DNA of 64,000 nucleotides, from positions 1,019,501 to 1,083,500 of the forward strand of contig NZ_CP030059.1 in assembly GCF_015291745.1 (NCBI RefSeq), in the 5' to 3' direction. The stretch is from Bradyrhizobium sp. CCBAU 53351 (lineage in GTDB: Bacteria > Pseudomonadota > Alphaproteobacteria > Rhizobiales > Xanthobacteraceae). This document shows positions 1-8,401 of this stretch, piece by piece. Under the pieces are notes generated by a model that ran no database searches, was not told the DNA's origin, and worked only from the letters and a program-made list of their open reading frames with translations. The position numbers were made by a program, and so were the translations under genes. The first letter of the stretch is position 1. Every line of letters starts with the position of its first letter.

Positions 1-786
1 AACCTCAAGGTCCACTGGCGCAGCGGCGGCGGTGACCGCGCCCGCATCGCGCAGCTGGCCGATGAGCTGATTGCGCTCAAGCCCGACATCCTGCTCGCGG
101 TCGGTACGCCCTCGGTCGAGGAGCTGCGCCGGCGCACCACGACGATCCCGATCGTGTTCGCCGTCGTCACCGATCCCGTCAGCCAGGGCTTTGTCGAAAA
201 CCTCGCGCATCCCGGCGGCAACGTCACCGGCTTCACCGATTACGACGGCCCCCTGGCCGGCAAATGGCTGGAGATGCTGACGCAGGTCACGCCGAAAGTG
301 TCCCGCGTTGCCGTCGTCTACAATCCCGCCACCGCGCCGTTCGCACCGCTGATGCTGCGCACCATCGAGGATGCGGCCCGGACCCTTCACGTGACGGTCG
401 AGCCCGCGCCGGTGCATGACACAGCCTCGATCGTGGCGCTGGCCTCGCGGAAGGCCGACGGGCTGCTCGTCCTGCCTGACTTCTTCACCATGGCCAACCG
501 CGCGCACCTTCTGGCGGCCATTGCGCAGGCGCGCGTGCCCGCGGTGTTCTGGAGCCGTGCTTTCGTCGAGGAAGGCGGGCTGATGTCCTACAGCACCGAC
601 AGCACCGAGCAGCTCCGCCGCGCCGCCTCCTACGTCGACCGTATCCTGAAGGGAGCGCTGGCGGCCGACTTGCCGGTCCAGAATCCCACCAAGTTCGAGC
701 TCGCGATCAACCTCAAGACGGCGAAGTCTCTGGGTGTCACGCTGTCGCCGGATCTGCTCGCACTCGCCGACGACGTCATCGAGTAA
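1..786 (+). CDS. ABC transporter substrate-binding protein (TrpX/ABC_sub_bind type), 5' truncated by window edge
   Basis: The reading frame is open from base 1 to the TAA at 786, so the N-terminus and signal peptide lie outside the window. The visible 261 residues alternate between two Rossmann-like lobes: an early VGTPSVEEL segment, then FAVVTDPVSQGFVENLAHPGG and NVTGFTDYDGPLAGKWLEML, which are typical of the ABC_sub_bind family of periplasmic proteins. The end, VQNPTKFELAINLKTAKSLG followed by a short LSPDLLALADDVIE tail, is the usual C-terminal signature of this family. Members are predicted to bind small solutes for an ABC importer; the ligand cannot be read from sequence. No permease or ATPase gene follows, so any partners would be upstream of the window. 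Confidence 0.85.
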   Translation, partial: NLKVHWRSGGGDRARIAQLADELIALKPDILLAVGTPSVEELRRRTTTIPIVFAVVTDPVSQGFVENLAHPGGNVTGFTDYDGPLAGKWLEMLTQVTPKVSRVAVVYNPATAPFAPLMLRTIEDAARTLHVTVEPAPVHDTASIVALASRKADGLLVLPDFFTMANRAHLLAAIAQARVPAVFWSRAFVEEGGLMSYSTDSTEQLRRAASYVDRILKGALAADLPVQNPTKFELAINLKTAKSLGVTLSPDLLALADDVIE

Positions 787-1025
787 CGTCGTCTGCGGCG
801 GGGCTGGCCGGAATTCGTTAATTTTCCCGCTAGGTCTGCGCCTGCCCGCTTTCAAGAGCCAGCCCGCAAATACATATCGAGACCATTCCCTGCCTTGGAC
901 GCCTTGTGCGGAATTGCGCCGATACCGACGTGAATTGCGACCGCTGAACCGGTAGGGTTACGCTCCCGACCAATGACAGCGCGGGAAAGGCCTTTTCCCG
1001 GCTTCTTTCCCGCCTTGGAGGAAAT

Positions 1026-2030
1026 ATGAGCGGTTTCGACATTTTCGCGATTGTTCTGGTCTTGCTCGTCATCGTCACGCTGCTGGCCGGCGTGAAGACG
1101 GTGCCGCAGGGCTATGACTGGACCATCGAGCGCTTCGGCAAATACACCCAGACGCTCAGCCCCGGCCTCAATCTGATCGTGCCCTATTTCGATCGCGTCG
1201 GGCGCAAGATCAACATGATGGAGCAGGTGATCGACATTCCCGAGCAGGAGGTCATCACCAAGGACAACGCGACCGTGACGGTGGACGGCGTCGCCTTCTA
1301 CCAGGTGTTCGACGCGGCCAAGGCGAGCTACGAGGTCTCCAACCTGACGCAGGCCATCACCGTGCTGACCATGACCAATATCCGCTCGGTGATGGGCGCG
1401 ATGGATCTCGACCAGGTGCTGTCGCATCGCGACGAGATCAACGAGCGCCTGCTCCGCGTCGTGGATGCCGCGGTCTCGCCCTGGGGGTTGAAGGTCAACC
1501 GCATCGAGATCAAGGATATCGTGCCGCCAGCCGATCTCGTCGAAGCCATGGGCCGTCAGATGAAGGCCGAGCGCGTCAAGCGCGCCGACATCCTCGCCGC
1601 CGAAGGCCAGCGCCAGTCGGAGATCCTGCGCGCCGAGGGCGCCAAGCAGGGCCAGATCCTGCAGGCGGAGGGCCGCAAGGAAGCCGCGTTCCGCGACGCC
1701 GAGGCCCGCGAGCGTTCTGCGGAGGCGGAAGCGAAGGCCACCCAGATGGTGAGCGAAGCCATTTCCAAGGGCGACGTCGCCGCGTTGAACTATTTCATCG
1801 CCGACAAGTATATCAAGGCGTTCGGCCAGTTCGCGGAAGCGCCGAACCAGAAGATCATCATGCTGCCGATCGAAGCCACGAGCATGCTCGGTTCGCTCGC
1901 CGGCATCGGCGAGATCGCCAAGGCGACGTTCGGCGAGAGCGCGGCTTCTGCGGCTGCCGCCGCTCGCCGCCCCGGCTCCGTGCCGCCGACCGGCAGCACG
2001 CCGCCGGCGGTGCCGCCGCGGCAGGGATAG
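1026..2030 (+). CDS. SPFH/Band 7 (stomatin/QmcA-like) membrane protein
   Basis: A 334-residue protein. Residues about 4-22 form one hydrophobic N-terminal anchor, followed by the SPFH/Band 7 domain (VPQGYDWTIERFGKYTQTL, then DNATVTVDGVAFYQV and the long helix DLVEAMGRQMKAERVKRAD). A highly charged Ala/Glu/Arg-rich coiled coil covers roughly residues 190-250, and the C-terminal tail is Ala/Pro-rich and probably disordered. The start is supported by a GGAGGA ribosome-binding site seven to eight bases upstream. Stomatin-type proteins oligomerise in the inner membrane and organise membrane microdomains or act with FtsH or NfeD partners. The next gene, 52 bp downstream, is an NfeD homologue, the classic partner of this family. 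Confidence 0.9.
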   Translation: MSGFDIFAIVLVLLVIVTLLAGVKTVPQGYDWTIERFGKYTQTLSPGLNLIVPYFDRVGRKINMMEQVIDIPEQEVITKDNATVTVDGVAFYQVFDAAKASYEVSNLTQAITVLTMTNIRSVMGAMDLDQVLSHRDEINERLLRVVDAAVSPWGLKVNRIEIKDIVPPADLVEAMGRQMKAERVKRADILAAEGQRQSEILRAEGAKQGQILQAEGRKEAAFRDAEARERSAEAEAKATQMVSEAISKGDVAALNYFIADKYIKAFGQFAEAPNQKIIMLPIEATSMLGSLAGIGEIAKATFGESAASAAAAARRPGSVPPTGSTPPAVPPRQG

Positions 2031-2082
2031 TCACCGGCGTGCCTCTCCGACAGGGGCGCGCACCATGATAGAAGGTCGTGTC

Positions 2083-2526
2083 ATGACCGACATGTTCGTA
2101 TCGCTCGGCACCTGGAACTGGTTGATCTTCGGCTTCATCCTGATGGCGCTGGAAGTGCTGGCGCCGGGCATCTTCCTGTTCTGGCTCGGGCTCGCCGCGC
2201 TGCTGGTGGGATTGATCTCGTTTACGGTCGTCATATCGTGGCAGATCCAGCTCGTGATGTTCGCGGTGTTCGCGGCCGCCGCCGTGCCGGTGTGGAGGCG
2301 CCTCGCCCGGCCGAAGCCGGACGCGAGCGCCAGCCCCTTCCTCAACAAGCGCACCGAGGCCTTGCTCGGGCGCGAGTTCACTTTGGAGAAGCCGATCATC
2401 GACGGCTCAGGCACCGTGCGCATCGGCGATACCGTGTGGCGTGTCGCCGGTCCCGACACGCCGGCGGGCACGCGGGTGAAGGTGGTACAGGTGGATGGTG
2501 CGAACCTGACCGTCGCCGCGGCGTGA
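2083..2526 (+). CDS. NfeD-family membrane protein
   Basis: A 147-residue protein with two or three hydrophobic helices in the first 80 residues (WLIFGFILMALEVLAPGIFL, then a Leu/Ala-rich segment and a third around LVMFAVFAAAAVPVW) and a soluble C-terminal domain (residues about 90-147: LLGREFTLEKPIIDGSGTVR, DTVWRVAGPDTPAG) typical of the NfeD OB-fold. An in-frame ATG exists 18 bp upstream at 2065, but the GAAGG at 2071-2075 is correctly spaced only for the ATG at 2083, which I chose. NfeD proteins pair with stomatin/SPFH proteins; the gene directly follows the SPFH gene on the same strand, so co-transcription is likely. Confidence 0.88.
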   Translation: MTDMFVSLGTWNWLIFGFILMALEVLAPGIFLFWLGLAALLVGLISFTVVISWQIQLVMFAVFAAAAVPVWRRLARPKPDASASPFLNKRTEALLGREFTLEKPIIDGSGTVRIGDTVWRVAGPDTPAGTRVKVVQVDGANLTVAAA

Positions 2527-2534
2527 TCGCTCTC

Positions 2535-2551
2535 ACCCTCCAGGGGAGGGT
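2535..2551. terminator. Hairpin between convergent nfeD-like and hxlR genes
   Basis: ACCCTCC and GGAGGGT form a perfect 7-bp inverted repeat with a 3-base loop, in the 35-bp gap between two convergent stop codons. There is no T tract, so intrinsic termination is uncertain; it may simply be a common GC-rich intergenic hairpin. Confidence 0.4.
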
Positions 2552-2561
2552 AAGAGAAGCG

Positions 2562-2888
2562 CTATCTCTTCCACTTCTCCGCGAACCGGTGCAGCGGCAT
2601 GACCATCTCGCACAATTCCCGCCCGAGCGGCGTCAGCCCGTAACCTCCGGCATCGCCAAGCTCGACGAAGCCCGCCTCACGCAGCTCCATTAGCCGCGTC
2701 TGCAGCACCGTCGGTGAGGCTTCGTCGCAGGCGGTGCGCAGCGCGCGGGAGGTGAGAGGGCCTTCGCGTAACTCCCACAGGATCCGCAAGCTCCAGCGCC
2801 GGCCGAGCAGGTCGAGCAGCGCCATGATCGGCCGGCCCGTGCGCGATCCCCGCACCGGACGCGTCGTCGTGCCTGCTTGCCTGGCCAT
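2562..2888 (-). CDS. HxlR-family winged-helix transcriptional regulator
   Basis: A 108-residue protein with the HxlR core: LLDLLGRRWSLRILWELREG (first helices), then the recognition region SPTVLQTRLMELREAGFVEL and the wing GGYGLTPLGRELCEMV. I chose the ATG at 2888, which has GAGGG about 7 bases upstream; a GTG at 2894 would add two residues. HxlR proteins bind as dimers to palindromes and respond to redox or aldehyde stress or small ligands. Two Cys residues are present (near 54 and 93), so thiol sensing is possible but unproven. It is divergent from the carboxymuconolactone-decarboxylase-like gene, and two palindromes lie between them, indicating local control and autoregulation. Confidence 0.88.
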   Translation of the reverse strand: MARQAGTTTRPVRGSRTGRPIMALLDLLGRRWSLRILWELREGPLTSRALRTACDEASPTVLQTRLMELREAGFVELGDAGGYGLTPLGRELCEMVMPLHRFAEKWKR

Positions 2889-2907
2889 CGTCACCCTCTT
2901 GCGAATT

Positions 2908-2949
2908 GCTACAAATAATGTAGCGTGTTGCTACGGTAATTGTAGCAAC
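2908..2949. promoter_or_regulatory. Two palindromic operators in the hxlR divergent promoter
   Basis: Site 1 (2908-2924) is GCTACA-N5-TGTAGC, and site 2 (2927-2949) is GTTGCTAC-N7-GTAGCAAC. Both contain the half-site GCTAC and its complement GTAGC, and they lie in the 73-bp gap between the start codons of the HxlR gene and the divergent gene. The arrangement is what is expected for two HxlR dimers. Binding is inferred. Confidence 0.75.
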
Positions 2950-2961
2950 GAAAGACAGCGC

Positions 2962-3513
2962 ATGTCCCAATCCTCGCCGCGCATTGCGCCGCTCACCCCG
3001 CCTTATCCCCCGGAGATAAAGGCGCAGTTCGACCGCATCATGCGCGGTGCGCCGCCTTTGACGCTGTTCCAGGTGATGGCGCGCCACGGCCGCGCCTGGG
3101 ACAAGTTTCGTGCCGCCGGCCTGCTTGATCCCGGTCCGCTGTCGCTGCGCCAGCGCGAGATCGTCATCGACCGCACCTGCGCGCTGAACAGGTGCGAATA
3201 TGAATGGGGCGTGCATGTCGCGATCTTCGCCGGGCCGGCGAAGATGACCGAGGACGAGGTACGTGCGACCGTACAAGGCGATGCGAGCTCGGCCTGCTGG
3301 TCCCCGGCCGAGCAGGCACTGATCGCAGCCGTCGACGCGCTGCACACCCGCGCGACGCTCGATGACGCCGAGTTCGCCGCGCTGTCGGCGCATTATGACG
3401 AGGCGCAGATCCTGGAGATCATGCTGCTGTGCGGATTCTATCGCACGGTGTCGTACCTGGCGAATGGGCTGCGGCTGCCGCTGGAGGAGAACGCGGCAAG
3501 ATTTCCAGGATAA
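2962..3513 (+). CDS. Carboxymuconolactone decarboxylase family (AhpD-like) protein
   Basis: A 183-residue all-helical protein. The CMD core is visible at LSLRQREIVIDRTCALNRCE and YEWGVHVAIFAGPAKMTEDEV, then the second repeat around LLCGFYRTVSYLANGLRLPL. The usual AhpD CxxC pair is absent: a single Cys is followed by EYEWGVH, the pattern of the gamma-carboxymuconolactone decarboxylase-like and dehalogenase-associated members and not of thiol peroxidases. Substrate unknown. The start is an ATG 12 bp downstream of the second HxlR operator, which places that operator over or next to the promoter; regulation by the neighbouring HxlR protein is the natural inference. Confidence 0.82.
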   Translation: MSQSSPRIAPLTPPYPPEIKAQFDRIMRGAPPLTLFQVMARHGRAWDKFRAAGLLDPGPLSLRQREIVIDRTCALNRCEYEWGVHVAIFAGPAKMTEDEVRATVQGDASSACWSPAEQALIAAVDALHTRATLDDAEFAALSAHYDEAQILEIMLLCGFYRTVSYLANGLRLPLEENAARFPG

Positions 3514-3551
3514 GTCTCTCCCCGTCATTGCGAGGAGCGCCTTTCCCCCCT

Positions 3552-3659
3552 CGTCATTCCCGGGCACGCGAAGCGTGAACCCGGAAATCCATCGTGCAGC
3601 GTCCACCGAGATAAATGGATTCCGGGCTCGCGCCCAAGCAGGCGCGCCCCGGAATGACG
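3552..3659. repeat. Intergenic palindromic repeat, family A (copy 1)
   Basis: The left arm reads CGTCATTCCCGGGCACGCG and the right arm is its imperfect complement ending in CCCCGGAATGACG. Inner arms GGAAATCCAT and ATGGATTCC are also paired. The same element occurs at 6700, 8295 and 53155. It lies between two convergent genes and could fold into a long hairpin when transcribed. Confidence 0.85.
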
Positions 3660-3680
3660 GCGGAGAGAAACGGGCCTGCC

Positions 3681-4688
3681 TTAAGCCACTCCCGCCCGCA
3701 GCAGATCGTGCAGGTGCACGATGCCCACCACCTTGCCGGCCTCGGTCACGACCAGCGTCGTGATCTTGCGGGTGTTCAGCACCTCGATCATCTCGGTCGC
3801 GAGCATCGAGGGCGGCACCGTTTTCGGCTGCCGGGTCATGATGTCGTCGACCGATGCCGTCAGCAGGTCGGGACGCATGTGGCGGCGCAGATCGCCGTCG
3901 GTGATGATGCCGACGGCCTCGTTCGCCTCGTTGACAATGCAGACGCACCCCAAACCCTTGGCCGACATCTCGACCACGGCCTCCGACATCGCGGTGCCCT
4001 CGGGCTTGACCGGGATTTCCGCGCCCGTGCGCATGTAGTCGCGGACGAATTTCAGCATCGCGCCCAGCTTGCCGCCGGGATGGAAATGCGCGAATTCGAG
4101 CGCGGTGAAGCCGCGGCCTTCGAGCAACGCGATCGCGAGCGCATCGCCGATCGCAGCCTGCATCAGCGTCGACGTCGTCGGCGCCAGATTGTGCGGGCAG
4201 GCCTCGCGCGCCCTCGGCAGCTCGATCACGATGTCGGCCGCTTGTCCCAGCGAGGATCCAGCGTTCGACGTCACCGCGATCATGGGAATCGCAAAGCGCG
4301 CCGAATAGTTCACGAGGTTCTTCATCTCCGGCTGCTCGCCGGACCAGGACAGCGCCATGATGACGTCGTCGGTGGTGATCATGCCGAGGTCGCCATGGCC
4401 GGCTTCGGCCGCATGCACGAAGAAGGCGGGCGTGCCGGTCGAGGCCAATGTCGCCGCGATCTTGCGCCCCATATGGCCTGACTTGCCGAGCCCGGTGACG
4501 ATGACGCGGCCCTTGGCGTTGCGGATCAGGTCGACCGCCCTGGCGAAGGTCTCGCCCAGCGGGCCGCGCAGGGCGGCTGCGAGCGCGTTGATGCCGCCGC
4601 TCTCCGTCTCCAGGGTGCGGAGCGCGGATTCGACGCTGTCGGGGATGGGGCCGGATGATGCGGTCATCAGCGGTTTCGAGCTCGGCAT
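3681..4688 (-). CDS. kdsD: D-arabinose-5-phosphate isomerase, KdsD/KpsF family
   Basis: A 335-residue protein of standard family length (E. coli KdsD is 328). The N-terminal SIS domain (about residues 45-185) includes the phosphosugar loop VTGLGKSGHMGRKIAATLAS and HAAEAGHGDLGMI, followed by two CBS domains (about 205-335) with the typical GIITDGDLRRHM and VVGIVHLHDLLRAG ends. The enzyme interconverts ribulose-5-phosphate and arabinose-5-phosphate, the first step to KDO for lipopolysaccharide. No other KDO genes are nearby, so KpsF- or GutQ-type paralogy cannot be excluded. It is transcribed away from the outer-membrane barrel gene. Confidence 0.9.
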   Translation of the reverse strand: MPSSKPLMTASSGPIPDSVESALRTLETESGGINALAAALRGPLGETFARAVDLIRNAKGRVIVTGLGKSGHMGRKIAATLASTGTPAFFVHAAEAGHGDLGMITTDDVIMALSWSGEQPEMKNLVNYSARFAIPMIAVTSNAGSSLGQAADIVIELPRAREACPHNLAPTTSTLMQAAIGDALAIALLEGRGFTALEFAHFHPGGKLGAMLKFVRDYMRTGAEIPVKPEGTAMSEAVVEMSAKGLGCVCIVNEANEAVGIITDGDLRRHMRPDLLTASVDDIMTRQPKTVPPSMLATEMIEVLNTRKITTLVVTEAGKVVGIVHLHDLLRAGVA

Positions 4689-4881
4689 GTTTTCGTCCAG
4701 GGAAGGGTAGGGCGTTCGCCCGTTGGCGCCTGCTTAGCACGGCCCGGGCAGGGAGGCGACGCGCCGGCCGCGGCCCTCAACGGGTCATTAACCATAATTG
4801 TTTTAACTCCATTAACGATGGTTCCCGCCAGCCGGTGGGGACGATCGTGAAAGTGTTTGATTTCGTTGGAGTTATTCCATC

Positions 4882-6639
4882 GTGGGGTCGTCTCCAGGCA
4901 CCGGCCGGAGCAAGCGCGCGCTCATTCTGCGCGCGGCTTTGCCGTGTCTTGTCCCCTGTCTTGCGCTGACGACCCTCGGAAGTGCCCCCGCGGCCGCCCA
5001 GAGCCTCACGCCCGACCTGTTCAATCCCAACCGTGGCGGCTTCGCTTCGCCCGAGACGCTGCCGACGCGCCGCACGGCGGGCGTGCCGCAGGCGCCGTCG
5101 GATGCGCTGCCGGCGCTGCCAGACCCCAACGCCGATCCGCGCAAGCGGCAGCAAACGCCGGCGACCTCGCGCATCGGCCAGGTCCCGACATATGGATTGC
5201 CCGCCGCGAGCGGCGCGAGCAGCTCCGGCTACGACGCCCTCAACCGCAAGCGGCAGCAACCCAAGCTCTATCCCGGCCAGCCGAAGCCGAAGCGCGCGGC
5301 CGGTCCCGGCTCGCCGGCGCCGACCACAGCGCCGCCGCCGTCCACGCTCGGCCTGCCGAAGATTGCACCGCCGCCATCGGCGTCCGCAAACAAGTCACCC
5401 GTGCCTGCGGCGATGGCGGGCACCGTGCCCGGCCAACCGCTGCGCCGCCGCCTCAAGGCCGATGACGATCCGTTCGGAGCCGTCGGCGATTATGCCGGCA
5501 GCTTCCTGATCAAGGGCGGGCTCGAGCTCTCCGCCGGCTACGACACCAACCCGACGCGTCTGAACAAGCCGGTCGGCTCCCCGGTCTACGTCGTCGCACC
5601 GGATCTCCTTGTGGTGTCCGATTGGGAGCGCCACGCGCTGGTCGCTGACCTGCGCGGCTCGTTCTCAGGCTACACCACCAACATGCCGGCGACGATCAAC
5701 GGCTTTGCCTCGCCTTCGCCGGTCGAGGCCGATCGCCCCGACTTCACCGGCCATGTCGACGGCCGGCTCGACGTCGACCGCGATCTCAAGCTGACCTCGC
5801 AGCTGCGCCTGCGCCTCGCCACCGACAATCCCGGCAGCCCCAACGTGCAAGCCGGCCTGCAGAAATATCCTGTCTACGCCGCCTACGGCACGACGGTCGG
5901 CTTCGACCAGACCTTCAATCGTTTCCAGGTCGCCGCCGGAGCCACAATCGATCGCACCGCCTACACGGATTCGAGGCTCACCGACGGCTCGACCTTCAGC
6001 AACGACGACCGCAACTTCAATCAGTATGGCGGCGTGGGGCGCTTCTCCTACGATCTCAAGCCGGGCCTGAAGCCGTTCGTCGAGATCCAGGGCGACACCC
6101 GCGTCCACGACCAGGCCGCCGATCGCAACGGCTACTTCCGCGATTCCAACGGCGGCTATGCCAAGGTCGGCTCGTCCTTCGAATTCTCGCGCATCCTCAC
6201 CGGCGAAATCTCCGTCGGCTATTCCGCGCGCAACTACACTGATCCGCGCCTGAGCCAGCTCGCAGGCTTCCTGACCACGGGCTCGCTGATCTGGAATGCG
6301 AGCGGCCTCACCACGGTGAAATTCTTCACCGACACGCAGATCGCCGAGACCACCGTGCCCGGCTCCTCCGGCGTTCTCGTGCGCACCTACTCCGCCGAAG
6401 TCGACCACGACTTCCGCCGCTGGCTCACCGCCGTCGGCAAGTTCACCTACGGCACGCTCGACTACCAGGGCCAGAACCGCAACGACAAGACCTACTCGTT
6501 CGAGAACAACCTGATCTACAAGCTCAACCGCAACATCTGGGTCAAGGGCACGCTGCGGCATGACATCCTGGATTCGAATGTCGCGGGGTCTAGCTCGCAG
6601 GGGACGGTGGTGATGCTCGGGGTGCGGTTGCAGAATTAG
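4882..6639 (+). CDS. Outer-membrane beta-barrel protein with Pro-rich N-terminal extension
   Basis: A 585-residue protein beginning at GTG 4882 (VGSSPGTGRSKRALIL), with a cationic hydrophobic signal sequence ending near LGSAPAAAQS. Residues about 40-195 are rich in Pro, Ala and Lys and probably disordered. From about residue 200 the chain alternates polar and aromatic or hydrophobic residues in beta strands (GGLELSAGYDTNPTRL; FKPGL-like turns; SFENNLIYKLNRNIWVKGTL) to the end GTVVMLGVRLQN, as in the OMP_b-brl / BBP2 class. Role unknown: possibly a surface-polysaccharide secretion or general porin-like barrel. It is monocistronic, and the only nearby envelope gene is the KDO-pathway isomerase on the other strand. 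Confidence 0.82.
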   Translation: MGSSPGTGRSKRALILRAALPCLVPCLALTTLGSAPAAAQSLTPDLFNPNRGGFASPETLPTRRTAGVPQAPSDALPALPDPNADPRKRQQTPATSRIGQVPTYGLPAASGASSSGYDALNRKRQQPKLYPGQPKPKRAAGPGSPAPTTAPPPSTLGLPKIAPPPSASANKSPVPAAMAGTVPGQPLRRRLKADDDPFGAVGDYAGSFLIKGGLELSAGYDTNPTRLNKPVGSPVYVVAPDLLVVSDWERHALVADLRGSFSGYTTNMPATINGFASPSPVEADRPDFTGHVDGRLDVDRDLKLTSQLRLRLATDNPGSPNVQAGLQKYPVYAAYGTTVGFDQTFNRFQVAAGATIDRTAYTDSRLTDGSTFSNDDRNFNQYGGVGRFSYDLKPGLKPFVEIQGDTRVHDQAADRNGYFRDSNGGYAKVGSSFEFSRILTGEISVGYSARNYTDPRLSQLAGFLTTGSLIWNASGLTTVKFFTDTQIAETTVPGSSGVLVRTYSAEVDHDFRRWLTAVGKFTYGTLDYQGQNRNDKTYSFENNLIYKLNRNIWVKGTLRHDILDSNVAGSSSQGTVVMLGVRLQN

Positions 6640-6699
6640 AGTCGCCTGCTGCGCAGCGCATTCAGCGCGATCACGATGCAAGGCACCGCTCTTTCCGCT

Positions 6700-6801
6700 G
6701 TCATTCCGGGGCGCGCGAAGCGCGAGCCCGGAATCCATTTAAACACCGACCCTGAGGCTCGATGGATTCCGGGCTCGCGCCAAGTGGCGCGCGCCGGAAT
6801 G
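6700..6801. repeat. Intergenic palindromic repeat, family A (copy 2)
   Basis: The left arm GTCATTCCGGGGCGCGCGAA and inner GGAATCCATT pair with ATGGATTCC and the right arm ending CGCGCCGGAATG. It sits between the barrel gene and gltD, which converge, six bases from the gltD stop. Confidence 0.88.
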
Positions 6802-6807
6802 CCTACT

Positions 6808-8259
6808 CTACCGCGGCAGATCCGTCTTCCCCATCAGGAACGTATCGATCGACCGTGCACACAGCCGGCCCTCGCGGATCGCCCACACCACGAGCGACTG
6901 CCCCCGCCGCATGTCGCCGGCGGTGAACACGTTCGGGCGCGAGGTCTGGTAGTCTAGCGTGTTGGCCTTGACGTTGCCGCGCGGGTCGAGCTCGACCGAG
7001 AGCAGCTTGAGCAGGCCCTCGTGCACGGGGTGCACAAAACCCATCGCGAGCAGGACGAGTTCGGCGTCGAGTTCGAACTCGGTGCCGGCAATCGGCTTGA
7101 ACTTGTCGTCGACGTGCACGCAGTGCAGCTTCTTGACCTTGCCGTTCTCGCCGGAGAACTTCTGGGTCAGCACCGCGTATTCGCGCACCGCGCCTTCGGC
7201 CTGGCTGGACGAGGTCCGCATCTTCAGCGGCCAGTTCGGCCAGGTCAGGCCCTTGTTCTCGCGCTCAGGGGGAGCGGGCATGATCTCGAGTTGGGTTACC
7301 GACAGCGCGCCCTGGCGCAGCGAGGTGCCGATACAGTCGCTTCCGGTGTCGCCGCCGCCGATGACGACGACGTGCTTGCCGCCGGCCAAAATCTCCTGGA
7401 CGCCGCCGAGCGGCTCCTCGGAGACGCGGCGGTTCTGCTGCGGCAGGAAGTCCATGGCGTAGTGAATGCCGGACAGCTCGCGGCCGGGGATCGGCAGGTC
7501 GCGCGGGGCTTCCGCGCCGCCGGTCAGCGCCACGGCGTCGTACTCGTTGAGCATCTCGCGCGGATCGACATTGCCGTCGGCGCCGACATGGCTGTTGTAG
7601 TGGAAGGTGACGCCTTCGCCTTCCATCTGCTTGACGCGGCGGTCGATGACGCCCTTCTCCATCTTGAAGTCGGGGATGCCATAACGCAGCAGGCCGCCGG
7701 CCTTGGCGTACTTCTCGAACAAGTGCACGTCGTGGCCGGCGCGCGCGAGCTGCTGCGCGCAGGCCATGCCGGCCGGGCCCGAGCCGATCACGGCGACCTT
7801 CTTGCCGGTCTTGACGGCTGCGACCTCAGGCTTCAGCCAGCCATTGTCCCAGGCGCGGTCGACGATCGCGCATTCGATGGTCTTGATGGTGACCGGGTTG
7901 TCGTCGATGTTGAGCGTGCAGGACGCTTCGCACGGCGCAGGACAGATGCGCCCCGTGAACTCCGGGAAATTGTTGGTCGAGTGCAGGTTGCGCGAGGCCT
8001 CTTCCCAATTGCCCTGATAGACGAGGTCGTTCCAGTCGGGGATCTGGTTGTTGACCGGGCAGCCGGGCGTGCCGGGCGCCACCGAGCCGGTGCCGTGGCA
8101 ATAGGGAATGCCGCAATTCATGCAACGCGCGGCCTGGTCGCGCACCTCTTTCTCGGAGAGGGGAACGACGAATTCCTTGTAATGCTTCACGCGCTCGGCG
8201 ACCGGGGTGTACTTGCGGTCGCGCCGTTCGATTTCGAGAAAACCCGTGATCTTGCCCAT
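6808..8259 (-). CDS. gltD: Glutamate synthase (NADPH) small subunit
   Basis: A 483-residue protein of normal length. The N-terminus holds the cysteine motifs that bind [4Fe-4S] clusters ([36 protein letters not shown]). Two dinucleotide folds follow: [20 protein letters not shown] for FAD and [20 protein letters not shown] for NADPH, then [20 protein letters not shown] near the end. It passes electrons from NADPH to the large subunit, which makes two glutamates from glutamine and 2-oxoglutarate in the cytoplasm. It follows gltB on the same strand after 142 bp, and a palindromic repeat fills the gap. The ribosome-binding site is weak. Confidence 0.97.
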   Translation of the reverse strand: MGKITGFLEIERRDRKYTPVAERVKHYKEFVVPLSEKEVRDQAARCMNCGIPYCHGTGSVAPGTPGCPVNNQIPDWNDLVYQGNWEEASRNLHSTNNFPEFTGRICPAPCEASCTLNIDDNPVTIKTIECAIVDRAWDNGWLKPEVAAVKTGKKVAVIGSGPAGMACAQQLARAGHDVHLFEKYAKAGGLLRYGIPDFKMEKGVIDRRVKQMEGEGVTFHYNSHVGADGNVDPREMLNEYDAVALTGGAEAPRDLPIPGRELSGIHYAMDFLPQQNRRVSEEPLGGVQEILAGGKHVVVIGGGDTGSDCIGTSLRQGALSVTQLEIMPAPPERENKGLTWPNWPLKMRTSSSQAEGAVREYAVLTQKFSGENGKVKKLHCVHVDDKFKPIAGTEFELDAELVLLAMGFVHPVHEGLLKLLSVELDPRGNVKANTLDYQTSRPNVFTAGDMRRGQSLVVWAIREGRLCARSIDTFLMGKTDLPR

Positions 8260-8294
8260 TAAACCCGAAGTCCCTGCCGCTTAGGTTTCTTTTC

Positions 8295-8390
8295 CGTCGT
8301 TCCGGGATGCGCGCGCCGCGCGCTGACCCGGAACCTGGAGGTTATCTTTGCGAGATTCCGGGTTCGCGCTTCGCGCGCCCCGGAATGACG
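8295..8390. repeat. Intergenic palindromic repeat, family A (copy 3), inside the gltB-gltD operon
   Basis: The outer arms are CGTCGTTCCGGGATGCGCG and the complement ending GCCCCGGAATGACG. The inner pair GACCCGGAA and TTCCGGGTT also matches. This copy is shorter inside than copies 1 and 2 and lacks the GGATTCC-type inner arms. It occupies most of the gap between gltB and gltD, where the transcript would carry it. Confidence 0.85.
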
Positions 8391-8401
8391 CGAGGTGAGA
8401 A

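Noticed and set aside
2677..4740. 687-codon minus frame spanning hxlR, the CMD gene and kdsD
   Set aside because: It overlaps three genes with recognisable domains in other frames and has no family match of its own.
4788..4823. Cluster of TTAAC motifs ahead of the outer-membrane barrel gene, resembling CtrA sites
   Set aside because: TTAACCAT (4788) and TTAAC (4803, 4812) are present, but the spacings are 15 and 9 bp start to start, not the 11 of TTAA-N7-TTAA. Half-sites alone are common, so no CtrA site is claimed.
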